Source: Agromyces kandeliae (lineage in GTDB: Bacteria > Actinomycetota > Actinomycetes > Actinomycetales > Microbacteriaceae). From it: a DNA stretch of 64,000 nt. The position numbers and the translations under genes are program-made. Positions 17,979 through 28,131 of this stretch are shown here, one piece after another. Each line of letters starts with the position of its first letter. Within the stretch, counting starts at the first letter, position 1. Below the pieces are notes generated by a model. That model did no database searches and was not told where the DNA came from. It saw nothing but the letters and a program-made list of their open reading frames with translations. Where the stretch lies: NCBI RefSeq assembly GCF_009674665.1, contig NZ_WKJD01000016.1, positions 124,001-188,000 on the forward strand, given 5' to 3'.

Positions 17979-19882
17979 CGGATCGCCTCCTTCGGTTCGG
18001 CCGGTTCGGCCAGGTCCTGCCCGTCGATCAGGTCGGATGCCTCCGCCTGCGCGCGACGTTCCTCGTCCTCGAGACTCGAGATGACGAAGCGGTAGTGCTC
18101 CGACTCCCGCAGGAGCTCGGAGTGGGTGCCGACCGCGGTGATCCGGCCGCCCTCGAGGAGGGCGACCCGGTCGGCGAGCATCACGGTCGACGGACGGTGC
18201 GCCACGATCAGCGCGGTCGTCGAGGCGAGCACCGTCCGCAACTCGGCCTCGACGCGCGCCTCGGTGGCCACGTCGAGCGCCGACAGGGGGTCGTCGAGCA
18301 CCAGCACCGCGGGCTTCGCGGCCACCGCGCGCGCGAGGGCGAGCCGCTGACGCTGCCCGCCGGAGAGGCTCATCCCCTCTTCGCCGACCTTGGTGTCGAC
18401 GCCGTCGGGCAGGCCGTACGCGAATCCGGCCTGCGCGACGCGCAGCGCCTCGTCGAGCACGCGCTCCGCCTCGGCCGCGACCGCCGCGTCGGCAGCGGCG
18501 TCGCCTGCGAGCTCGGGCCGGCCGAGCAGGACGTTCTCGCGCACCGACGCGGAGAACAGCGTGGCGTCCTCGAACGCCATCGCGATGTGCCTGCGCAACT
18601 CCTCGCGTCGGAAGGCGCGCACGTCGACGCCGTCGAGCGTCACCGACCCGCCGGTGACGTCGTACAGGCGGGTGGCGAGCGCCGTCATGGTCGTCTTGCC
18701 GCAGCCGGTGAGGCCGACGAGCGCCATCGTCTCGCCGGGCCGGAGCACGAGGTCGACGCCGTCGAGCAGGTCGCCGAACCGCTCGGGCGAGTCCTGGTAG
18801 CGGAAGCGGACGTCGGAGAACGCGAGTTCGCCGCGCGGCGACCCGAGCTCGGCGGGCCGTTCCGGGTCGCGGACGGCGTTCTCGCTGTCCATGACGTCGA
18901 AGTACCGGTCAGTGGCCGTCCGCGCATCCAGCGAGAACGCCAGCAGGAACCCGATCGACTCGATCGGCCAGGCGAGCACCGCCGCCGTGGCGAAGAACGC
19001 CACGAGCTGGCCCACCGAGAGCTGGCCCTGCGCCGCGAGCCACACGCCGAGCACGAGGCAGATCGCGAGCGCCACCGCGGGCACGACGAGGATCCACACC
19101 CAGATGTTCGCGTCGAGGCGCGCCTTCTCGATCTCGGTCGAGCGCAGCCGCTCGGCCTGCGCGCGGAACGAGGTCAGCGCGTGCTTGCCGCGGCCGAACG
19201 CCTTGAGGACGCGGATGCCGTGGACGGACTCCTCGACCGCGGTCGCGAGGTCGCCCGACTGGTCCTGGCTGCGACGCGACACCTCGGAGTAGCGGCCCTC
19301 GAACCGGTAGCCGACGATCCACAGCGGGATCGAGCAGGCGAGGAAGACGAGTCCGAGCATCCAGCTCATGGAGATCAGCACGACGGCGCCGACGACGATG
19401 ACGACCAGGTTCATCACCAGCAGCACGAGGCCGAAGGCGAGCCACCGGCGGATGAGGCCGAGGTCGCTGACGGCGCGCGAGAGGAGCTGGCCGCTCGGCC
19501 AGCGGTCGTGGAAGCTGACGGGCAGGTCCTGCAGCTTCGCGTAGAGCGCGTCGCGCATCCGAGCCTCGACCCGCGTGGTCGGACCGATCACGAGCCAGCG
19601 CCGCAGCGCGAACATCGCGGCTTCGCCGGCGCCGAGTGCGAGCACGAGCAGCGCGAACGGCACGATCGCGGCGCGGTCGCCGTCGGCGAGCGGTCCGTCG
19701 ACGATCGCCTCGAGCACCTGCGGGATCGCGAGGGCGATGAGCTGCGCCACGAGGTAGGCGGCCATGCTCCCGTAGATCGCGGGCATGGCGGGGCCGACGT
19801 ACCGGCGCAGTCGCAGGAGCGCGCGCACCGTCCCGGTGCGCTCGGCGCGGGGAGGGTGGAGGGTGGATTCGGTGGCGGTCAC
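17975..19882 (-). CDS. ABC exporter half-transporter, first subunit
   Basis: The 635-residue half-transporter has six membrane helices (about 30-310) and an ATPase domain with Walker [10 protein letters not shown], signature [11 protein letters not shown], Walker [13 protein letters not shown] (Asp instead of the catalytic Glu after the Walker B Asp, typical of a degenerate site) and IVAHRPST. The second subunit has a normal Glu at this place, so the pair looks like a heterodimer with one degenerate and one active site. I chose the GTG at 19880-19882 because GGAAGGAA lies just upstream; an ATG 17 codons earlier (19931-19933) lacks a good ribosome site. A 30-codon gene with its own promoter lies 153 bp upstream on the same strand. 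Confidence 0.9.
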   Translation of the reverse strand: MTATESTLHPPRAERTGTVRALLRLRRYVGPAMPAIYGSMAAYLVAQLIALAIPQVLEAIVDGPLADGDRAAIVPFALLVLALGAGEAAMFALRRWLVIGPTTRVEARMRDALYAKLQDLPVSFHDRWPSGQLLSRAVSDLGLIRRWLAFGLVLLVMNLVVIVVGAVVLISMSWMLGLVFLACSIPLWIVGYRFEGRYSEVSRRSQDQSGDLATAVEESVHGIRVLKAFGRGKHALTSFRAQAERLRSTEIEKARLDANIWVWILVVPAVALAICLVLGVWLAAQGQLSVGQLVAFFATAAVLAWPIESIGFLLAFSLDARTATDRYFDVMDSENAVRDPERPAELGSPRGELAFSDVRFRYQDSPERFGDLLDGVDLVLRPGETMALVGLTGCGKTTMTALATRLYDVTGGSVTLDGVDVRAFRREELRRHIAMAFEDATLFSASVRENVLLGRPELAGDAAADAAVAAEAERVLDEALRVAQAGFAYGLPDGVDTKVGEEGMSLSGGQRQRLALARAVAAKPAVLVLDDPLSALDVATEARVEAELRTVLASTTALIVAHRPSTVMLADRVALLEGGRITAVGTHSELLRESEHYRFVISSLEDEERRAQAEASDLIDGQDLAEPAEPKEAIR

Positions 19883-20035
19883 GCCGGTTCCTTCCGGGAA
19901 GCGCGACGGGTCGCGCGGACGCGGACCCGTCATGGGGAGACGTGGATGCCGCGCGCTCGATCGCGCGCAGGCGGAGGCGGGGCGGGGCCCCGCGTGGATC
20001 GGCCGGCGTCCCGCCGGCTGGACGGTCTCGGGGCG

Positions 20036-20128
20036 CTAGCCCAGGTCGACCGTGGCGGAGGAGGCGAGCGTCGGGACGAGCGCACCGAACGCCGCGACCG
20101 TGCGGGCGGGAATGCCGGTGTACTTCAT
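20036..20128 (-). CDS. Small 30-residue protein of unknown function
   Basis: The frame begins at ATG 20126-20128, preceded by an ideal AGGAGG site at 5-6 nt, and ends with TAG at 20036-20038. The product starts MKYTGIPARTVAAFGALVP and ends in ATVDLG; it has two basic residues near the N terminus, a hydrophobic middle and one acidic residue near the end. It has a good upstream promoter (20197-20226). No family is recognised. It lies 153 bp before two ABC exporter genes on the same strand, so it could be a leader peptide, a small membrane protein or an exported peptide; these are guesses. Confidence 0.6.
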   Translation of the reverse strand: MKYTGIPARTVAAFGALVPTLASSATVDLG

Positions 20129-20196
20129 GTCGTCCTCCTGCGTCGTGGTCACGAACCCATCGCCCGCCGGATGGTTCCCCGAGCGGGCAGCCCTAC

Positions 20197-20226
20197 AGGA
20201 TATGCCTCAGCGACCGAGGGACGCAA
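20197..20226 (-). promoter_or_regulatory. Promoter of the small gene and possibly the ABC exporters
   Basis: Read on the minus strand, TTGCGT (20221-20226) and TATCCT (20197-20202) are separated by 18 bp, a near-consensus housekeeping promoter. The implied leader before the small gene is about 60 nt. Confidence 0.55.
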
Positions 20227-20275
20227 GATCGGATTTCGCGGCGTGCCCGACCCGGCCTCGTGGCGCCGACCGGGG

Positions 20276-21532
20276 TCAGCGAACCCGCACCGACAGGCAG
20301 GTGACGCAGCCCTCGAGCTTCTCGAACTCGCTGATGTCGACGGTGACCACGCGGTAGCCGAGGCCCGACAGGAGCTCAGCGGTCCGAGGCGCCGAGGCCG
20401 ACATCAGGAGCGTCTCGTCCGACAGGATCACGACCGCGACGCCCTCGGGCTCGGGAACCGCGAGGAAGCGCGGGAACAGGGAGGTCGACTCGATGAGGTC
20501 GGGGAAGCCGATGACGGTGCCGTCGGGCAGCGCCGTCACGGCGCTCTTCAGGTGGAGCGCCTTCGTGATCGGCACCGCGACGACCGTGTAGCCGAGCGGT
20601 GAGAGGATGCCGCGGAGCTGGCGGACGCCCTCGGCGTTCGTCCGCGAGGACGCGCCGACGTAGACGGTCGAGCCGATCTTGAGGACGTCGCCGCCGTCGA
20701 GCGTGCCCGGGGCGGTGATGCGGGCGACCGAGACGCCCGGGAAGGCGCGCACGGCGCGCTCGACGGCGTCCACCTCGGGCTTGCGCGAGTCGGCGCCGGG
20801 ATTGGCGAGCACGGCGAGACCGTCGAAGAAGACCACGGCATCCTCGATGAACACGGAGTCGGGCAGGTCGGGTGCGGCGTCGACCTCGACGGTCTCCCAC
20901 CCCTCGGCCACCAGTGCGGCGCAGTAGTCGTCCCACTGCTCGTCGGCGAGCGCCTGGTCGACGGGGCGGCGCTCGAGGTGCGTCAGTTCGGCCTCGTCGA
21001 GGTTCGAGGCGGGGATGCGCACGAGCGCGACGCGTCGGGCGGCGCGGCGAGGACGGTGCGCGAGCACCCACGCGGCCACGCGCGGGGCGACGAACACCTC
21101 GGCGACCACGGCGGCGACGATGAACAGGAGGTTGAGCCCGAGCAGGCTCGAGAGCACGAGCGAGAAGACCTGAGCCGACACCTGGACGCCGCTCGAGAGC
21201 ACGTTCGCGCTCGCGGCGAGGAGCGTCGCGAGGACCGCCGAGGTGAGGGCGACCGGCAGCGCCAGGAACCAGGCGCGGAGCGCGCCGACCGCGTTGCCGA
21301 TGCAGAGCAGGCCCCAGAGCACGATCGCCGCGAGCGAGAAGTACGGCACGACCTGGGCGAGCACGACCGGGTTCTGCTCGCGCGAGACGAGGTTGGCGAG
21401 GACGCCTGCCCCGAAGGCGATGAGCGCGACGGAACCGGCCGAGGCGAGCGCCGCGATCGAGCGGCGGGCGATGCTCGCCTGCGCGGGATCGAGGGCGGGC
21501 ACGGCCGGAGGCTGGGTCGCGGGGGGCGTCAT
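20276..21532 (-). CDS. Dimethylargininase-like protein fused to a membrane domain
   Basis: The 418-residue product has about four membrane helices in residues 20-165 (for example ALIAFGAGVLANLV and LSSLLGLNLLFIVAAVVA) and a C-terminal guanidino-group-modifying domain (about 185-418). That domain carries DSVFIEDAVVFFDG, PGTLDGGDVLKIG, the catalytic His in LHLKSAVTALPDG and the nucleophile Cys in the final EGCVTCLSVRV. Family members hydrolyse dimethylarginine to citrulline and dimethylamine, or act on arginine-like substrates. Ordinary DDAH is about 255-285 residues and soluble, so the fusion is notable. The ATG at 21530-21532 is supported by a TAGGCT element 7 nt upstream. It is a single gene. 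Confidence 0.85.
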   Translation of the reverse strand: MTPPATQPPAVPALDPAQASIARRSIAALASAGSVALIAFGAGVLANLVSREQNPVVLAQVVPYFSLAAIVLWGLLCIGNAVGALRAWFLALPVALTSAVLATLLAASANVLSSGVQVSAQVFSLVLSSLLGLNLLFIVAAVVAEVFVAPRVAAWVLAHRPRRAARRVALVRIPASNLDEAELTHLERRPVDQALADEQWDDYCAALVAEGWETVEVDAAPDLPDSVFIEDAVVFFDGLAVLANPGADSRKPEVDAVERAVRAFPGVSVARITAPGTLDGGDVLKIGSTVYVGASSRTNAEGVRQLRGILSPLGYTVVAVPITKALHLKSAVTALPDGTVIGFPDLIESTSLFPRFLAVPEPEGVAVVILSDETLLMSASAPRTAELLSGLGYRVVTVDISEFEKLEGCVTCLSVRVR

Positions 21533-21539
21533 GCGGTCG

Positions 21540-21545
21540 AGCCTA
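21540..21545 (-). promoter_or_regulatory. -10 element TAGGCT for a leaderless transcript
   Basis: On the minus strand TAGGCT stands 7 nt before the ATG of the dimethylargininase-like gene. Confidence 0.5.
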
Positions 21546-21646
21546 TCGGCCGGGCGGAAGGCGTCGCGCACGGTTGCGCGGGCGGCTCCGGGCGCGCGTG
21601 GCGCGACCCGGGCGAGCACCGCCTGCAGCGCCGCGGGGACGCGGGT

Positions 21647-21674
21647 GCGGGGCGACGGGCGAGCGTCGCCCCGC
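21647..21674 (-). terminator. Terminator of the amino acid dehydrogenase gene
   Basis: A perfect 10-bp stem (21647-21656 with 21665-21674) of G and C pairs with an 8-nt loop lies just past the stop at 21687. Confidence 0.6.
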
Positions 21675-21686
21675 GGCGGAGGGCGG

Positions 21687-22784
21687 TCAGCGAGCCGCTT
21701 CGAGCCGGGCCGCGGCGAGCCGCTCGGCGGCCTCGAGCGTGGTGATCCCGGCCGCGTCGGCGTCCCGGTGCACCGCGCCGACGACGTCGCCGATGCCTGC
21801 GATCCGGCGGTCCAGTTCGTCCTGGCCGATCCCGGGCGCCGACGCCAGGTCGAGGTAGACGACCCCGCCGGCGTTCACGACGAAGTCGGGCGCCCAGGCG
21901 ATGCCGCGGCCCCGGAGCATCCGCGCGACGTCGCGCTCGGCGAGCTGGTTGTTCGCGGCGCCCACGACGGCGCGGACCCGCAGCTCCTGGACGACCTCGG
22001 GGGTCAGCACGCCGCCGAGCCCGCACGGCACGAACAGGTCGGCCTCGACGCGGTGGGCGTCGGCCGGGGAGACCCATTCGGCGCCGAGCTCGTCGGCGAG
22101 GGCCCGCTTTCCCTCGTGCACGTCGGTGACGGTGAGGCGCGCGCCGCCTGCGGCGAGCGCCCGGGCGAGACGCCCGCCGACCTGGCCGAGGCCGGCGATG
22201 ACGAAGTGGCGACCTGCGACCTCGCGGGTCCCGAAGACGTGGTCGAGGGTCGCGAGGATTCCCGCGTGCACGCCGGCCGCGGTGGCATCAGCCGGCTCGC
22301 CCACGCCGCCCTCGTCGGCGGGCAGGCCGCAGACGTACTCGGTGCGCTCGTGCACGACCGACATGAGCTCTGCGCTCGTCCCGACGTCCTCCGCGGTCAT
22401 GTAGGCGCCGCCGAGCGACTCGACGGCGTCGCCGAGGTCGAGCATCGCGTCGTGGCGACGCGCCTCGTCGAGCGCCTCGCCCGCGGGGATGCAGACGACC
22501 GACTTCCCGCCGCCGCGCGCGAGGCCGGCCGCGGCGTTCTTCAGGGTCATGGCCTGCGAGAGCCGCAGGGCGTCGGCGAGGGCGTCGGTCCAGTGCTCGT
22601 AGTGCCAGACCCGGGCGCCGCCGAGTGCCTGGCCGAGGGCGGTGGAGTGGACGGCGACGATGATGGTGAGCCCGGAGCGGGGACCCCGCGTGATGAGCAC
22701 GCGCTCGTGGTCGGGTGCGTCGGCGGGCAGTGCGGCGTGGACCCCGTTGGACGGGGACGGCGCGGGGGCGTGGGTGATCGACAT
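21687..22784 (-). CDS. Branched-chain amino acid (valine/leucine) dehydrogenase
   Basis: The 365-residue enzyme belongs to the Glu/Leu/Phe/Val dehydrogenase family and should oxidatively deaminate valine or leucine with NAD+. Visible are the substrate-binding motif AAAGLARGGGKSVV with its catalytic Lys, AYMTAEDVGTSAELM, and the Rossmann loop IAGLGQVGGRLA. Its length fits valine and leucine dehydrogenases (about 360) rather than glutamate dehydrogenase. The ATG at 22782-22784 has AAGGAG upstream and is preferred over an ATG seven codons earlier. It is a stand-alone gene downstream of purH on the same strand. Confidence 0.9.
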   Translation of the reverse strand: MSITHAPAPSPSNGVHAALPADAPDHERVLITRGPRSGLTIIVAVHSTALGQALGGARVWHYEHWTDALADALRLSQAMTLKNAAAGLARGGGKSVVCIPAGEALDEARRHDAMLDLGDAVESLGGAYMTAEDVGTSAELMSVVHERTEYVCGLPADEGGVGEPADATAAGVHAGILATLDHVFGTREVAGRHFVIAGLGQVGGRLARALAAGGARLTVTDVHEGKRALADELGAEWVSPADAHRVEADLFVPCGLGGVLTPEVVQELRVRAVVGAANNQLAERDVARMLRGRGIAWAPDFVVNAGGVVYLDLASAPGIGQDELDRRIAGIGDVVGAVHRDADAAGITTLEAAERLAAARLEAAR

Positions 22785-22869
22785 CGATCGGCTCCTTGTG
22801 TTCATCGCCTTGTGGGCGCGGCTGTGCGGGCGCTTCGTGGGCGCCTCACCTCAAGGGTACCGCCGCGGC

Positions 22870-22889
22870 GGGGCCCCGACGGCCCGGGG
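22870..22889 (-). terminator. Weak GC hairpin after purH
   Basis: A 7-bp stem (22870-22876 with 22883-22889) with a 6-nt loop lies 16 nt past the purH stop. It is short and in very GC-rich sequence, so it may be chance. Confidence 0.3.
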
Positions 22890-22905
22890 CCGGGTGCGGC
22901 GGCGC

Positions 22906-24516
22906 TCAGTGGAAGAAGTGCCGCTCCCCGGTGAAGTACATGGTCACCCCTGCGGCCTTCGCCGCCGCGACGACCTCCTCGTCGCGCACCGACCCGCCCG
23001 GCTGCACGACCGCGGTCACGCCGGCGTCGAGGAGGATCTGCAGCCCGTCGGCGAACGGGAAGAACGCGTCGGATGCCGCGACCGAGCCCGCCGCACGGTC
23101 GCCGGCGCGCTCGACGGCAAGCCTGCACGAGTCGACGCGGTTGACCTGGCCCATTCCGACGCCGACCGAGGCGCCGTCGGCGGCGAGCAGGATCGCGTTC
23201 GACTTCACCGCGCGACAGGCCCGCCACGCGAACTCGAGGTCGGCGAGCGTCGCCTCGTCGGCCGGCTCGCCCGCGGCGAGCGTCCACTCCGAGGCCGGCG
23301 CGAACGCACGGTCGGCCTGCTGGAGCAGCAGCCCGCCGGAGACCTGCCGGATCTCCGTGACGGGCGGCTCGAATCCATCGGGCAGCTCGAGCAGGCGGAT
23401 GTTCTTCTTCTGCGTGAGGATCTCGACCGCCTCGGGTTCGAAGCCCGGCGCCACGAGCACCTCGGTGAAGATGCCGGAGACGGTCTCGGCCATCGCGCGC
23501 GTGATGACGCGGTTCGCCGCGATGACGCCGCCGAACGCGGACACCGGGTCGCACTCGTGGGCCCGGCGGTGGGCGTCGGCGATCGGGTCGGCCGCGCCGT
23601 CGGCGGCCACCGCGATGCCGCACGGGTTGGCGTGCTTGATGATCGCCACGGCCGGGGCGGCGAAGTCGTATGCGGCCCGCACCGCGGCATCCGCGTCGAC
23701 GTAGTTGTTGTACGACATCTCCTTGCCGTGCAGCTGGCGCGCCTGGGCGACGCCCGGGCGGCCGCCGACGGCCGAGTAGCGTGCGGCCCTCTGGTGCGAG
23801 TTCTCGCCGTAGCGGAGGTCGGCGTCCTTGGTCCACGCCGCGCCCACCCATGCGGGGAAGGGCGACTCCTCGGCGGCCTGGTCGGGCGCGACGACGCCGC
23901 CGATCCACGACGCCACGGCGATGTCGTAGGTCGCGGTGTGGCGGAACGCCTCGCGCGCGAGCGCGCGACGCTGCACGAGCGTGGTGCCGCCCGCGCGCAC
24001 GGCCGAGACGACCTCGTCGTAGCGGTCGGGCGAGACGACGACGGCGACGTTGGCGTGGTTCTTCGCGGAGGCGCGGACCATCGCGGGGCCGCCGATGTCG
24101 ATCTGCTCGACGATCTCGTCGGCTTCCGCGCCGGATGCGACGGTCTCGACGAACGGGTAGAGGTTGACGACGACGAGCTCGTAGGGCGAGATCGCGAGCT
24201 GCGCGAGCTCGCGCTCGTGGTGCTCGAGCCGGAGGTCGGCGAGCAGCCCCGAGTGCACGGCCGGGTGCAGGGTGCGCACGCGCCCGTCGAGGTGCTCGGG
24301 GTAGCCGGTCACGTCGGCGACCTGCGTCACGGGGAGCCCGGCGTCGGCGATCGCCTTCGACGTGCCGCCGGTCGACACGATCTCGACGCCCGCCTCGACG
24401 AGCGCCGAGGCGAGGTCGACGAGCCCGGACTTGTCGCTCACGGCGATGAGCGCGCGCTTGACGGGGACGACGTCCCGCTCGCGGTACAGGCTCGGGTCGA
24501 TGCGTGCTCCGCTCAT
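22906..24516 (-). CDS. purH: Bifunctional AICAR transformylase/IMP cyclohydrolase
   Basis: The 536-residue enzyme performs the last two steps of IMP synthesis: formylation of AICAR by 10-formyl-THF, then ring closure. The N-terminal MGS-like cyclohydrolase domain (about 18-145) contains [15 protein letters not shown] and [13 protein letters not shown]; the transformylase domain contains [10 protein letters not shown], the catalytic IIKHANPCG and [11 protein letters not shown]. Its ATG overlaps the purN stop in an ATGA, so purN and purH are translationally coupled. This is full length for the family. Confidence 0.97.
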   Translation of the reverse strand: MSGARIDPSLYRERDVVPVKRALIAVSDKSGLVDLASALVEAGVEIVSTGGTSKAIADAGLPVTQVADVTGYPEHLDGRVRTLHPAVHSGLLADLRLEHHERELAQLAISPYELVVVNLYPFVETVASGAEADEIVEQIDIGGPAMVRASAKNHANVAVVVSPDRYDEVVSAVRAGGTTLVQRRALAREAFRHTATYDIAVASWIGGVVAPDQAAEESPFPAWVGAAWTKDADLRYGENSHQRAARYSAVGGRPGVAQARQLHGKEMSYNNYVDADAAVRAAYDFAAPAVAIIKHANPCGIAVAADGAADPIADAHRRAHECDPVSAFGGVIAANRVITRAMAETVSGIFTEVLVAPGFEPEAVEILTQKKNIRLLELPDGFEPPVTEIRQVSGGLLLQQADRAFAPASEWTLAAGEPADEATLADLEFAWRACRAVKSNAILLAADGASVGVGMGQVNRVDSCRLAVERAGDRAAGSVAASDAFFPFADGLQILLDAGVTAVVQPGGSVRDEEVVAAAKAAGVTMYFTGERHFFH

Positions 24517-25106
24517 GATGCGGCGAGCTCCTTCAGGTCGAGGTGCGAGTTGGCGATGTCGATGACGGCCTGGATGAGCAGGCGCCGCTCGACGGGCTTG
24601 ATGCGGTCGTGGAGCGTCGACTCGGTGTCGCCCGGCAGGATCGGCACGCGCTCCTGGGCGATGATCGGGCCGCCGTCGACGGAGTTGTCGACGACGATGA
24701 GGCTCGCGCCGGTCTCGGTCGCGCCCGCGGCGAGCGCGTCGCGCACGCCGTGCGCGCCCGGGAACTCCGGCAGGTACGCGGGGTGGGTGTTGATCAGGTC
24801 GGGGCTGAACGCGTCGACGACGGCGGGCGGCACGAGCCGCATGAGCCCCGAGAGGATCACGAGGTCGGCGCCCCAGGCGCGCACCTGCTCGATGAGCGCA
24901 TCGCCCCACTCGTCACGCGAATCGTAGGCGGTGAAGGGGACGGTGAAGGCCGGGATCCCGAACTCCTCGCCGAGCGCCAGTCCCTCGCAGTCGCGGTCGG
25001 CGCCGATGGCGACGACCCTCGCGGGGAACTCGGCGTCCTCCGACGCCTCGAGGAGCGCGCGGAGGTTCGATCCCGTGCCCGAGATCAGCACGACGAGCTT
25101 CAGCAC
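24513..25106 (-). CDS. purN: Phosphoribosylglycinamide formyltransferase
   Basis: The 197-residue enzyme transfers a formyl group from 10-formyl-THF to GAR in purine synthesis. The phosphate loop [13 protein letters not shown], the catalytic region [17 protein letters not shown], and [10 protein letters not shown] with the conserved Asp are all present. The start is GTG at 25104-25106; there is no good ribosome site, but TACCCT lies 6 nt upstream, pointing to a leaderless message. It overlaps purH by 4 bp and follows the perM-like gene on the same strand. Confidence 0.95.
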   Translation of the reverse strand: MLKLVVLISGTGSNLRALLEASEDAEFPARVVAIGADRDCEGLALGEEFGIPAFTVPFTAYDSRDEWGDALIEQVRAWGADLVILSGLMRLVPPAVVDAFSPDLINTHPAYLPEFPGAHGVRDALAAGATETGASLIVVDNSVDGGPIIAQERVPILPGDTESTLHDRIKPVERRLLIQAVIDIANSHLDLKELAAS

Positions 25107-25112
25107 CCTACG

Positions 25113-25118
25113 AGGGTA
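25113..25118 (-). promoter_or_regulatory. -10 element TACCCT for leaderless purNH
   Basis: On the minus strand TACCCT ends 6 nt before the GTG of purN; no Shine-Dalgarno sequence is visible. Confidence 0.4.
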
Positions 25119-25195
25119 CCCGTCGCGCAGACGAGCGGATGACACGGGCCCGGCCGCGCACGTGCGCATCGACCCGCCGGACGGTGGAATCGCGC

Positions 25196-26533
25196 TCAGC
25201 GACCACGGCTCCCACGTGTCAGGCCCTCGATCTCGACCGTCTCGACGCCATCCGACGATGCGCGCTCGTCGGCCGTCGGATCGGGCCGACGGGGATCGCC
25301 GGGCTCGTCCTCGTCGCCGCCCTCCCGTGAGCGGGCGCGAGCTGCGAACGCCCCCGCGATCGCCCCGACGCCCACGCTCGCCGCGGTCACGCCGCCGACG
25401 AGGAGCGCGTGGGGACCGACCTCCGCCAGGTTCCCCGGCCCGGCGGCGCCGCCGGCGCCCCACGCGAGCGCTCCCATGACGAGCCCCGCGACGACACCCG
25501 CTCCCGCACCGACGGACAACGTCGCCCACCACGGCTCGTGATCGCGTTCGCGCTTGCCGCGGCCGACGAGCACCGCCCCGCCGAAGCCGAGGAGCACGGG
25601 CAGCGCGAGCCAGAGCACGCCGAGCGGCGCTCCCTCGGCAGGCAGCGCACCGAGGATCGGCAGGCCGGGGACCGGCCCGATGAGCGTCACGCTCGGCGAC
25701 ACGATCGTGCCCGCGCCGAGCGCGAAGCCCGGTCCGAGCATCCACGACGCGGCCCAGACGATCAGGTTGGGCATGAGGGCGAGCTCGATGAGCGTGATGG
25801 CGATGCCGCCGTCCACGCCCGCGCCGAGCGCCTGGTACAGGCCGATGATCGTCGGATGGTCGATGACGATGCGAACCGCGAGGAGCGCCGCGGCGACCCC
25901 GACCACGCCGACCGCCGAGCCCACGCCGATCCGGATCGCCGAGCGGATGCCCGCCCAGGCGACGAACGGGAGGGAGTCGAGTCGATCGCGCACCGCGCTG
26001 GTCGCGGCATCCGTCGCCCAACCGGACCGGCCGAAGGCCACCATGACGCCCGCGAGCACGCCGCCGCCCATCACGGCCCCGGGCAGCACCGCCGCCTGCC
26101 AGACCACCGGTTGCGCCACCGGCGCCGTGGCGAGCACGGCGAGCGCCGCGCCGAGCAGGCCCGTCACGAGCACCGCCGAGACCGCTCCGACGATCGGCGT
26201 CCCGGTCGCGGTCGCCCGGCGGCCGATGCGCAGGCCGAAGAGGAACGTCAGCAGGGCGAAGCCGAGCAGCGCGATGCCGATCGTGAACGGCGCGTCCGCG
26301 CCGGCGACGCCGACCACGGCGGCCGTCGCGGCGTCGAGGTGCACGACGACGTCGACGCCGTGGCCGATGAGCCACGCGTCGGCCGCGGCGCGGAAGAACG
26401 CGTCGACGGGGGCCGCGAGGCCGAAGTGGACCGCCCAGAGCAGCATCAGCGGCACGAGCGCCAGGCCGACGCCGACCAGCACGGCCACCGTGGCCTCGAG
26501 CGCGGCCAGGAGGGCGATCGTCGTGCGTCTCAT
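25196..26533 (-). CDS. PerM-like integral membrane protein (DUF6350)
   Basis: The 445-residue protein has about ten hydrophobic segments and a hydrophilic, charged C-terminal tail (about 400-445, rich in Asp, Glu and Arg). Its position directly before purN and purH on the same strand equals that of Rv0955 (perM) in M. tuberculosis, a membrane protein linked to cell division and persistence. I assign it by this synteny and by topology, not by a motif. A TAGGCT element 8 nt before the ATG suggests a leaderless message. An 89-bp gap separates it from purN. Confidence 0.75.
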   Translation of the reverse strand: MRRTTIALLAALEATVAVLVGVGLALVPLMLLWAVHFGLAAPVDAFFRAAADAWLIGHGVDVVVHLDAATAAVVGVAGADAPFTIGIALLGFALLTFLFGLRIGRRATATGTPIVGAVSAVLVTGLLGAALAVLATAPVAQPVVWQAAVLPGAVMGGGVLAGVMVAFGRSGWATDAATSAVRDRLDSLPFVAWAGIRSAIRIGVGSAVGVVGVAAALLAVRIVIDHPTIIGLYQALGAGVDGGIAITLIELALMPNLIVWAASWMLGPGFALGAGTIVSPSVTLIGPVPGLPILGALPAEGAPLGVLWLALPVLLGFGGAVLVGRGKRERDHEPWWATLSVGAGAGVVAGLVMGALAWGAGGAAGPGNLAEVGPHALLVGGVTAASVGVGAIAGAFAARARSREGGDEDEPGDPRRPDPTADERASSDGVETVEIEGLTRGSRGR

Positions 26534-26541
26534 CGCACGCG

Positions 26542-26547
26542 AGCCTA
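26542..26547 (-). promoter_or_regulatory. -10 element TAGGCT for a leaderless transcript
   Basis: On the minus strand TAGGCT ends 8 nt before the ATG of the perM-like gene. Confidence 0.45.
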
Positions 26548-26631
26548 ACGCGAGCGCCGCCCGGCGGCGCTCACGACCTGCGGTCCGACGGCGAGCGGAT
26601 GACCCGCCCGCGCGTCAGGCCGACGCCGACG

Positions 26632-28029
26632 TCACGGGGTCGCCAGCGGCTCCGGCTCCGGTTGCGGCTCGACCTCGGGGATGGGCTCGGGCCGGCGCAG
26701 GAGTTCGACCACGAGCACGGCGAGCAGGGCGACCACGACCGTCCACACGACCGTCGACGACGACAGCGGCCTCGAGAGCCACAGCACCGACGCGGCGACC
26801 ACGGCGATCGCGGCGTAGGCGACGACCCGCCAGCGGTGCAGCCCGGCGCCGAACCGCCCGGTCGTGATGCCGTGCGCCTCGGCACTGCCGCGCACGGCGC
26901 CGAACGCGTCGTCGGAGAAGCCGCGGACGCGCCGCGCCGGCCCCCACGGCCCCGAGAGCCAGGCGATGATCGCGACGGCGAGCGCCAGCACGGTGAACGC
27001 CGTCAGCGTCGAGACCATGAGCTCGGTCAGTCCCCCGAAGACCGACTCGGCGGCGGCCTTCGGCATGATCGACGGGCTCACCGTGCCGACGAAGAAGAGC
27101 CTGCCGGTGCCGAACCCCGCGAGCGTCATGAGCATGACGAGCGCCAGTCCGCCCGCGGTCCAGGCGAGCGCGACGCTCCGGCGCTTCGCGACCACGACGC
27201 CGGCGGCGAGCAGGAGGAGCGTGACCAACGGCAGCCACGTGCCCACCGCCACGGCGAGCGTGTAGATGGTCTGCACGAGCACGAGCGAGTCGGCCTGGGC
27301 GACCTGCACGCTGCGGTCCACGACGGGGATGGCCGAGGCGAAGCCGACCCCCTGCTCGCCGAGCCGCTCCTTCACGGCTTCGATGATCGGACCGAGCTGC
27401 ACCGAGAGCGTGCCGTCGCCCCCGATCTCGAGCATCGCCTCCGGGTCGCCCTGGAGGGCCGCCGTGAACTGCGTGTGGCTCGCCCGGAGCGCAGCGTCCC
27501 AGACGTTCGCGAACGCCTCCGACTGGATCACGCGGTCCACCGTCGACGACAGCAACGAGCTGAGGCCCTGCGCCGCGGGCGCCTCGAGGAGCGACAGCGC
27601 GTCCTCGGCTCGGGGCGGCAGGTCGAGGGCGCGGATGCCGTCGAAGACGTCCGAGGTGAGCTGCCGGATGTCGACCTGCTCCTCGATCGCCTGCGTGACC
27701 TCGTCGGCGAGGAACGCCTGCACGGCGGGGTCCTCGGCGAGCGGGCCGAAGGTCGCGACGAACCGATCGGTGTCGACGAGCTCGGCGCGCGCCCAGGCCG
27801 TGATCACGGCGATCGGCGCGAGCAGGAGGCCGACCACGACGAGGACGACGGCGGCCACGGTCCGTCCGCGGCGGCGCTTCGGACGCTCGGGCCCGGCGGA
27901 TGCCGCAGCGGCGACGTCGGCCGACAGGTCGCGGGTCTCGGCGACGTCGGCGCGCAGTCGCGCGTTCTCGGCCTCGAGTTCGGCGATCCTGGCGCGCAGG
28001 TCGTCATCGGGACTCGTCGAATCGGTCAT
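26632..28029 (-). CDS. Membrane protein with N-terminal coiled coil, unknown function
   Basis: The 465-residue product starts with a short coiled coil (about 9-30, LRARIAELEAENARLRADV), a basic patch PKRRRGR, then a membrane helix (about 55-78). A long extracytoplasmic segment (about 80-235) follows, then about six further helices and a Pro/Glu-rich tail. I cannot name its function; similar actinobacterial proteins are annotated only as hypothetical membrane proteins. The ATG at 28027-28029 has GGGGAG upstream. It lies between the perM-like gene and another membrane protein gene, all on one strand. Confidence 0.75.
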   Translation of the reverse strand: MTDSTSPDDDLRARIAELEAENARLRADVAETRDLSADVAAAASAGPERPKRRRGRTVAAVVLVVVGLLLAPIAVITAWARAELVDTDRFVATFGPLAEDPAVQAFLADEVTQAIEEQVDIRQLTSDVFDGIRALDLPPRAEDALSLLEAPAAQGLSSLLSSTVDRVIQSEAFANVWDAALRASHTQFTAALQGDPEAMLEIGGDGTLSVQLGPIIEAVKERLGEQGVGFASAIPVVDRSVQVAQADSLVLVQTIYTLAVAVGTWLPLVTLLLLAAGVVVAKRRSVALAWTAGGLALVMLMTLAGFGTGRLFFVGTVSPSIMPKAAAESVFGGLTELMVSTLTAFTVLALAVAIIAWLSGPWGPARRVRGFSDDAFGAVRGSAEAHGITTGRFGAGLHRWRVVAYAAIAVVAASVLWLSRPLSSSTVVWTVVVALLAVLVVELLRRPEPIPEVEPQPEPEPLATP

Positions 28030-28131
28030 CTGGGCACCACTCCCCCGGTCGGCCACGCTGCCGACGATATCGACCGCCGGAGTCCGGGGGAAGACGATGG
28101 TCCCGTGACACGCTGCCCCGGGGCATCCGCC

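Noticed and set aside
22906-24909. N-terminally extended purH of 667 codons
   Set aside because: The extra part is an alternative frame of purN, and the ATGA overlap gives a normal 536-residue PurH.
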